From: Isoetes taiwanensis
Lineage: Eukaryota; Streptophyta; Lycopodiopsida; Isoetales; Isoetaceae
Length of the DNA stretch: 64,000 nucleotides
Assembly: GCA_021234155.1 (NCBI GenBank)
Contig: JAJEKV010000066.1
Location: 5,097,360 to 5,161,359 of the forward strand
Direction of reading: 5' to 3'
The notes under the pieces were generated by a model. That model was not told the origin of the DNA. It saw only the letters and a list, made by a program, of their open reading frames with translations, and made no database searches. Shown piece after piece: positions 56,401-64,000 of the stretch. Numbering within the stretch: position 1 is the first letter of the stretch; every line of letters begins with the position of its first letter. The translations under genes were made by a program, and so were the position numbers.

Positions 56401-59400
56401 GTGATGACATGCGCAACCATTTCAAGCTCTACATCCGGGTGAGGTCAATCGGGGCTTGGGCTTGTAATTCCAATGTGTTGGTATTATCTCCATGTTTGTC
56501 GCAATACCGTGAGATGAACTTGCCATAAACTAAGTTTTTATTTTCTATGTGTGCTTGCAACTTCATATTTGTGTGTGTGTATAGGTGTAATTTGTTCATG
56601 GGCCGAGGCCGCTGCTAGAGGTAAATTAATTTTTAGTCTAAGCATTCAAACCGCGACCGAATTGTGCCTCAGAGTAGGTGCTATGCAGGTAAGAATTTGA
56701 GCCAAAGAATGTTTGCTAGCCTTCAAGGATGTGTTGTGCATGTCGAATTTTATGTGCCCTTTGACTTGATATTGTAGCTAGCAACTGTGTGCTAACTCCT
56801 CAAGCCGACATCCACATTTCCAAAAGAGAGTTGGCAAAAGACCATTGTCGTATTCTTTTGAATTAAACAAAATGAAGTATTATCATTTGCATTGTTTACT
56901 GTTATGGATCAGGAAGTCAATATGCAATGTTCTGGTCATACAAGGGCTCCCAAGCTTTTTTGCTTGGTTTTAACTTCTATATAACTTCTTATAATTCCAT
57001 AAGTATAATTACTTAAAATAACCGGATTCTTCTCAAACCCAAAGAATGTATGCTGCTTCTATTCTCCAAAATTTATTAATATTTGGATTTTAAAATCCAT
57101 TGCCTTAAATCTCCAAATATTGAGATGTCTTAAGATAGCTGATTGATCTCCGTGCAGCTCCATTCTCCTTTTTAAATAAAGTTTTTGGTTCTTGTACTTA
57201 TCTAGGATATTCGCATTATCTCGTAGCTAGATATGCACTAGAAGCTATCCGGAAGGATATCAATGGGTTTATTCATCCCTTTTAACTGCTGGCTCCATTA
57301 GTTTTAAATTTATTTTATGAGTCGCAGTTTAAACATTAGGATATGACATAATAACAAGCTCAAAGATAGCAAAGCAAAGGTTCCTTGATTCTCGATGATT
57401 TTTCTTGCCAATAGAAAATAAGAAGTTGTGTTTTGAGATAATCGCTCATCAGAGAATGTCGACAAAGGGCATGCAAATATTTTGATAATTTCTTATTGAT
57501 CGGGGAGGCTAATATGTCTGGATCACATGCTTCCAAGCATTTCGGCTTCGCTTTAACTCTATGATCCCAAGTATGATTTACTAAAATTAGTCGTGCCTTT
57601 TCTGCCATGTGGGAGAAAGTGTCTGGGGCATGCGGGAAGTAGAGTGGATATCTCCGCTTTGATGCAAGAAGTTGACATAACTGGCTCCAAATTATTGGAG
57701 GAAGATGCAATTCAGTTATGGAACATGAAGACATATTGAGTGGGTCCCATTTTAACATCCGAATTTACCAACATCTTTACATGTTATAATATAATACCAC
57801 CGTAATTATTTACCCTTCCATCGTACAAATTAAATAAACCCTACATGTACCAAAACCAATTGACAATTGATGTTCTCATCCGTCTCCTAATGCCACTAAT
57901 TGATGTGGGCTGGTCGGGTCCTTTTAATGCCATTGAATGTTTGTTCCATGAATCATCTAATAAATCATTTAATGCAATCCTTTTGTATTCAATATCACAG
58001 ACTTAACAACCTCGGTTTATCCAATCTTCGTTATAAACAACTCCAATCCTTCCACAAAGGATTCAAGTCAAATGCAAATCAAGTATTACAATATACTTCT
58101 CACCTTATCGATAATTCCTGAGATGATATATCAACTCCATCCATCAACATTTAATCGTCAGTGTATTTTATTGTTTGTGTGTCTCTTGGCCAACTTTTAG
58201 ACTATTAGATTCCATGCAATATCCAAAGAGAATATTCTACAGCCTGATCTGTCCTATGCATCAAGATGGGGTCAACAGCCCAAGTTGGTCTGATTTGTGT
58301 AAGGAGGTATTTAAAACATAAATCCAATCATTCTTGCTACATCAAGCATACAACATAGTAAATATTCTAACTTCACAATAAACCTTTCTTGCTTTAGCTC
58401 TCTCAGAGAATTGAATCCTCAAGACAGAATAAAAAGAAATATATGCACAATAGAAAATATAGCAATTGCATCTCCCAAATGTAAACACATGAAATAGAAG
58501 AACCATCTGCACTTTGGCTATGACGACTCTCCATCTCATGACAAATATGTCGACTTACTGTAAGGTTAGGCCCCAACAAGATTTCTTCCTGAAAACCCTC
58601 ATTTTACCTGCTAATCAACAAGCAGAACGGCGGATAGAACTCATTGCTGTTGATCCTATGATATGCCCGTGGGAGCGTACAAGCTCTAACCGCTTGTCAA
58701 ATCGAAACATGAAGTGTGAAAACAACAAGCCCGGCTATGGCTATGGACGCATAACCTGTTTTTCATGGCAGGCCTCAAGCACTTCCACAAGAACTGGGCT
58801 GGCCTCCTACAAGAATGTGGCTATGGAACCCATCCCTAAACCTTCTCCGAAAAATATAGAGAAAGTTAGTCAGTGCTTTTATTTAGAATCCACCATGCCA
58901 AAGATCAAAGACGAATGGGTAAAAATGCTTAGGATAATCTTATGTAATAAAATGTGCGCTTTGTGATTTTCCTGGGCATTGCTGGTCATCGCGACATTTT
59001 GTGACAACTCCCAAGTAATGCGACCCCATGAACTAATTTGAAGAAGGGATAAACATATCCTGTATGACAATGCATGTAAGATGGTATATATTCTCCAAAG
59101 CCTATTCTTTCACAGCAATTGTGGCTGTAGTCTCTCTCAAGGGCACAAAACCAATAAGGAAATTTGGGGCCGCCATTAAAGACTCACTATCCATGCCTCA
59201 ATAAGGCTCCAATGCGATTTCATGGTTCACAATGGAGGTTAGTGTCGATCCTTGACTAACGTTTTCACATAGTGCATACCTAAGCGTTTTATTCAAGGCT
59301 CTCATGTTTTGGCCTTACGACCTCTCACAATTGATGGATCATGGGCACTATACACCCTTTGTACATTGGGAACTTGAAAATCCTAGTCAAGTTGGTGATT

Positions 59401-61073
59401 ATGAGCACTTCTATTAAATATAAATAGTACACAAGATCTCAAATGAGCTTTTAAATCGTGAGCCGCCGGGGACATCCCAGAGTTCTTGATTATGTTCTCC
59501 ATGATGGGATCTACTGAGGGCTATGAACATATAATTTGAGTAGTTTGATGCAAATCGTTAAACCAAGAACTAAATACGTTTTTACGAGTTTGTTCATACT
59601 TTAACCAAGAATATTTGTTCTCTATAATACCCCATTGCACCTATAACATATATTGTCAAATGCAATCCATTAATAACACGGTGATCGCCGCACACGCTTA
59701 GTATATGAGAATATACCTGCCAAAAGTCCAAGAGAAGACCTTGAACGGTGATTTTCCGTATAGTTACATCGCTATTGCAAAACTAAAAGAATGATGAAGA
59801 AGTTATGCGAGGAGCTTTGGAGACAAAGAATTTCCGCAAATAGATTCTAAGGGAAGAATGAATATCTGCATGCTGAAATTTCGTTAGGCCGAAGCGACGA
59901 AAACAAGATCCTATGAGGCATCAATGGCGGCGGCATGCAAAGGCTACATATTTCAGCCATGCAAGAAAAGATAGTGAAAGTACCAAACTCGATGGGAGTT
60001 GGGTATGGGTGTCTATTCTGCTCCTTTGCTGGGCAAACGAGTAATGTATGTCGCATGTGGCCTTTGTTTCCTCAAGAATATGACCCATTTGTTAAATAAA
60101 CCACTGTGGACATAAATACTATGTCTTTGCTTTCTAATCGTACGAAAACTATGCACCGTGGTTCCTTGCCAGAGGATGTTCCAAGATTTTGCGTGAACCT
60201 GGATTCAAAGAATTCAAAGATCAAGTATCGAAGAGGACTCTAACTATGAAGATGAAAGAAGAAATCAACTAGCTATCAAAGGTCAAGATAAGAAGCGTAT
60301 ACGAAGTTGATAATAAAGACCACTTTGTACAATAAACCGCAAGTATTGATTTTAGCGTAAAGGACTGAAAATTTAAGAAAAGGGAAGACAAGGGCCAGCA
60401 CAAAGAAAGACTCAAAACTGCTTGCTAAGTATTCTTTGCTCATTGTATCTTCTAATGTTTTTGTTTTGTGCTAATTTCAATTTATTTATATTATGAGCAT
60501 TGACAAGTCGAACTCGATAAATTTGCTCATATCTCCCATAAAAGGTACACATTTAGTTTCTTTTGTATTATAACTCTTAAGTTACATTACTCTTAAATTA
60601 ATCTTGCGACAAGAAGACCTGGCAAAGACTGGATGTACCGCATAAGAAGACCGCAAGAAACAAGCCCTGAGCACTGAAATGGTAAGTCTGTTTAAATTTG
60701 AATAGTAGTCCATGTTCAATTTAATTGTAGTTAATATTGAATCTTTTGTATCTAAGATGCCATAGAAGATCAAGATGCCGCCGTGAGATGTAGAAAAGAT
60801 GAGGTGCTGTCGAGGACCGACCAGCCAAACCGATGAAGTCTCAGCAGTGCACGAGGACATCTCAAGAAACCTTCCAAGTGGTACACTCGGGAGGAAAATT
60901 ATCTTGCTTTTTTTTTAAAGGTAAGACTGAATTTAGCACAGCTTGTAGATAACCATCATCTTAATGTAATCCCCGATTCAAGATCTACCAGTTGTTTTTA
61001 AATATTCGAAAGTATATACATGCAACAAATTTTGTTCCATAGTGTTTTGACATGTTTTTGTATATTTCCTGAT
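53491..61073. other. Spacer, no gene assigned
   Basis: About 7.6 kb. The first 340 bp are GC- and CpG-rich, the rest AT-rich. There are a three-unit cactaa run at 54489-54506 and a short GT run near 56571. Frames of 132 codons (57360-57758, minus) and 150 codons (58514-58966, plus) occur. Both are near the length expected by chance and match nothing I know. Confidence 0.35.
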
Positions 61074-61294
61074 AGCACAAGGATTGCTCAAACATTCCCA
61101 AGTGATATGAACACAAGCCTTGCTCTTGGTTACTATTAAATTTGTCTGCTATAGCAATATGATCAGGTTCTCAAACATCCATGATATGAATGGCCTCGGG
61201 GTCAAATTGCTCCCAAGAGTAAAGCAATATGGATTTCAAACATTCTAAGTGATAAGGAATACAAGTTTTGTCACTTAAGTTAAATTTGTTCCTC
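61074..61294. repeat. Three-unit degenerate tandem duplication
   Basis: Units at 61074-61150, 61151-61216 and 61217-61294 share the pattern 'agcaa.atg.tt.tcaaacat.c.a.tgatat.aa' and 'aatttg.tc.ct'. The unit length is 66-78 bp and identity is modest. Confidence 0.5.
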
Positions 61295-64000
61295 TTTTCA
61301 CATCTACATCATAAGCTTTCAAAACTAAACAAATCATGTTTCATTCATGTTTACATATTTCATTATGACAACTTAGTTTGATCAACAAATTTGAGTATTA
61401 TGTAAAATGTGATCAATTGTGACAACTTCAATATGATCCTACATGACCATGGCTGTTTCATTCAATATGACAATGTTCTGCCCAATATTTCAATGTTTCT
61501 TATTCATTCATATTTCATATTTCATGTTTCATTCAATGTAATATTTGTATCCATACCATGACAAATAAATGTTTACCAATCTCTAATGTTTCACATGATC
61601 TCGAATACATATTCACAATGTTTAAAAGAATCACACCATTTTTACATTGTTTTTTACAATTTACAATTTATACTTTGAATCGACAAAGTACATCTTGGTT
61701 TTGCTGCTTTTGCTTTTGATTTCTTTCCTTTCAGCTCATTTCCTTTAGACTCTAAACTTCCTCAGCATAAATGCATGTGCTTTGATGCAAGTCATCTATA
61801 ATAAGGATCCTGCACAAATGTCGTGGAGCTCAAACAGTTGTTCCTCCTCAATCCGGGTCATATCAAATTAATACCCAAAACCAAATGGTCAGGATACACC
61901 GTGACTGCTCATGTTCTAGGAATTCATGCTGCTTACCATTAATTAACTTGTAATATTTTCCAAAGAATAACTACTTCATTCCTACCAAACTTTGCCCCCA
62001 AGGATCTTTGTATGCTTTCTCAATTCCAAGTTATTGACGCTACTTTGATAATTCTAATGTGTTCTACTCCACCTGCCAGAACATCCATCCGACCAAAACA
62101 ATATGTTTGTTGTACTTGGATTTGTTTGCCGGACAAAAATGCCGCATGACCTGCTCAAACAATGTTGCATAAACAAAGTGTCATGTTCCCCATCATCCCG
62201 AAATGAAGTGAGTTTCTTTGATGATTCTTCTCATCTTCATCCAATTTAGGTCATCACTTTGCGGCGGCTATCCGTAGATGTTATATGCACTAAAACGTAA
62301 TCGATCATTCCTCCAATGCATTTTGAATTTTGTTGAATCTTAAAGCTGTAATTTTCAAAGAAATCAATCATCGAAACTACGTACTCTTTGAAATGTTTCC
62401 AAACACTCCTTGAATTGCCCGGCCTCGGCCATCTACCCTCATAGTTGTGTGGAAATTTAGAATCTTCAAAGACTTTCCGCATTCTAGAAAATATCGCTGA
62501 AAGACTTCTGTGGTCTTGTAAACCAAATTAGTGACCTGTTTTTCCAAATTTTATAAGCCCTCTTTGTCATCGTTCTTCTTACGCATTCATATACATGTAC
62601 AACAACATGTAAATTAAAATAAAGCTACACGACAATGAAGCATAAAACAACAACAATCTTAGTACCTTGTCATGTCTTCCACTCCACCGCATTTTTGAAA
62701 TTCTTCTTTTGAAGTATGTTGGCGAAACCTTGCTAGGTCCACACTTATTACCTGAGAGTTAGGCACTATGTGCATACCATTCTTCACTTTCATCTCTTGA
62801 CCTTGCTGGCGATGTTGGTCCGTGACCACAACTTCACATCGCATTTACAATTTGACCATGAATTCCTTTTCATCATGTCTTACTTTGTTAATTGCAAGTC
62901 AATAAAACTGCCTCATATGATGTATACAACAAAGATGTCATTCCTAACATAAGGGGTTTCAAGGCATGAAAACCGAGAAAGAAACCTCAAACTTAGGATA
63001 CTCCGAATGCCGGTAAGATGAAACCGCAATCGCATGTACACTAAAGTAAACCATGTTAAGAATTGTAACAACATCCAAAGATGTGCAATCAAACTAACCC
63101 GAGTCTCCCCAGAAGTATAATGGATGTATGATCTTGAACTTTGTAGCCAATCTAATCCTTATAACATAAGCTCTTGCATGGAGACACTGCGGTGTTATCT
63201 CTCCAAAAGTTAACTACTAGTTTCTCCATCATAAAAAGAGAGTCCGTCAAGCATCTAGTATTCTTGAACATGGACCATGGGTCCACCATGCTCTACCAAT
63301 CTTCTATTGATCGCAACCTATTAAGGCTACAATCTTCCTATTCAGATTCATTTGTTTGGCAAAAGCAGAGACGGAAAGTAGTTTCACCATTGATCGTGAA
63401 AGTCATTGCAGTTACTTCCATACATCAGAAGTTTCAACACTTAAGGGAGCCACCAAAAGACTTCAAATTGTTAACACGTTTCTCATCAGGTTTAATTTCG
63501 GCTTGAGAGATCTCAGTCTGTATCCACCCCAGCGCAACCTATAATTCCACCTTTCCGCATGCAGCTGGAAATCAAAGACCCATTTCTTCTTTCTTTGAAT
63601 CCTCCTTATTTCTACTGGTTTTGAAAGAGGCTTCATATTTCTCTTTGGTTTGGTAAGCCCTGCATGGTCTGGTAGCACCCACATTGATGAAACAATTTTA
63701 ACCATACTTAACGAAAATTTATCTATGCAAATACTCTATTGTAGCACCGTATTATGAGAGTCGATCCAACCCCATGATTGCCAACATCTATAACTTCAAA
63801 GATCCTCAAATGAGATTCCACCATTTTCCTCCCTGTAATTTTAGCAAGCATGTCACTTAGTTTTATAAACCAAGTAACAAATTTAAATTGTATTACTCGA
63901 CATGTTGGAAATCATGTTCAAAGTCCATAAATTCAGCACCCATCTTCAAAGGCACCATTGAATGAATCTGGAAGTTAAATACGTAACTGAACGAAGTAGA
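61295..64000. other. Spacer with tttcat-rich low-complexity stretch, no gene assigned
   Basis: The region 61335-61640 is rich in repeated ttcat and tttcat words. Beyond it, a plus-strand frame of 110 codons (63174-63506) and a minus-strand frame of 80 codons (63463-63705) overlap; neither is recognised. Confidence 0.35.

Noticed and set aside
57360-57758. 132-codon minus-strand frame
   Set aside because: No recognisable motif and near chance length.
58514-58966. 150-codon plus-strand frame, one of the longest outside the transposons
   Set aside because: No domain, signal or membrane pattern, and the length is near the chance maximum for 64 kb of this composition. Not called as a gene.
1-64000. 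tRNA and rRNA genes
   Set aside because: No B-box-like GGTTCGAATCC with a matching A box and acceptor stem, and no rRNA landmarks, were seen on either strand by eye. A tRNAscan run would be decisive.

Overview
The window reads as repeat-rich nuclear DNA from a land plant. The evidence is a Ty1/copia LTR retrotransposon, LINEs with A/T-rich pentanucleotide tails, a hAT-like MITE, AT-rich spacers with TATA/5'-leader-like blocks, and no bacterial-style gene packing. The LINE reverse transcriptase has a 'STIDHIF' motif, which is not typical of the L1 LINEs usual in seed plants. A non-seed plant (fern, lycophyte or moss) is therefore possible, but this is a guess. I found no intact gene, no tRNA or rRNA gene and no CRISPR array. 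All recognisable coding sequence is decayed transposon.

Left part (1-10.7 kb): repeat family A (784-1498 and 6377-7285) is split by a complete but dead copia element on the minus strand (1499-6371, TSD ctact). After A come a LINE tail, a block B and a block C. A 28-bp minisatellite follows, itself split by a 491-bp hAT-like MITE. A block D (about 10240-10720) closes the segment. Centre (11.4-24.5 kb): a GC-rich LINE relic (LINE-1, minus strand, about 11407-13805), AT-rich spacer, a second copy of block C (17204-18350), a block of about 2.4 kb with enterobacterial-like character but no genes (18840-21235), a GC-rich coding-like relic, and another copy of A (23308-24480).

Right part (28.5-38.2 kb): two more A copies lie in direct tandem (28580-29450 and 29685-31595). 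The second is followed by LINE-2 (31612-34287), which has a 10-bp TSD and sits inside the microsatellite tail of an older LINE, and then by B and D. Order and homology suggest an ancestral macro-repeat A - LINE tail - B - D, duplicated several times and then broken by later insertions. From 38.2 to 64 kb the window is mostly unassigned AT-rich sequence with a few stem-loops and local duplications.

The transposon reading frames are broken every few dozen codons by indels and stops, and repeat copies differ by many small indels. This fits old elements. The abrupt enterobacterial-like block and the pervasive indels also leave open an error-rich assembly, a chimera or an artificial sequence. All assignments come from reading motifs by eye; no database search was possible.
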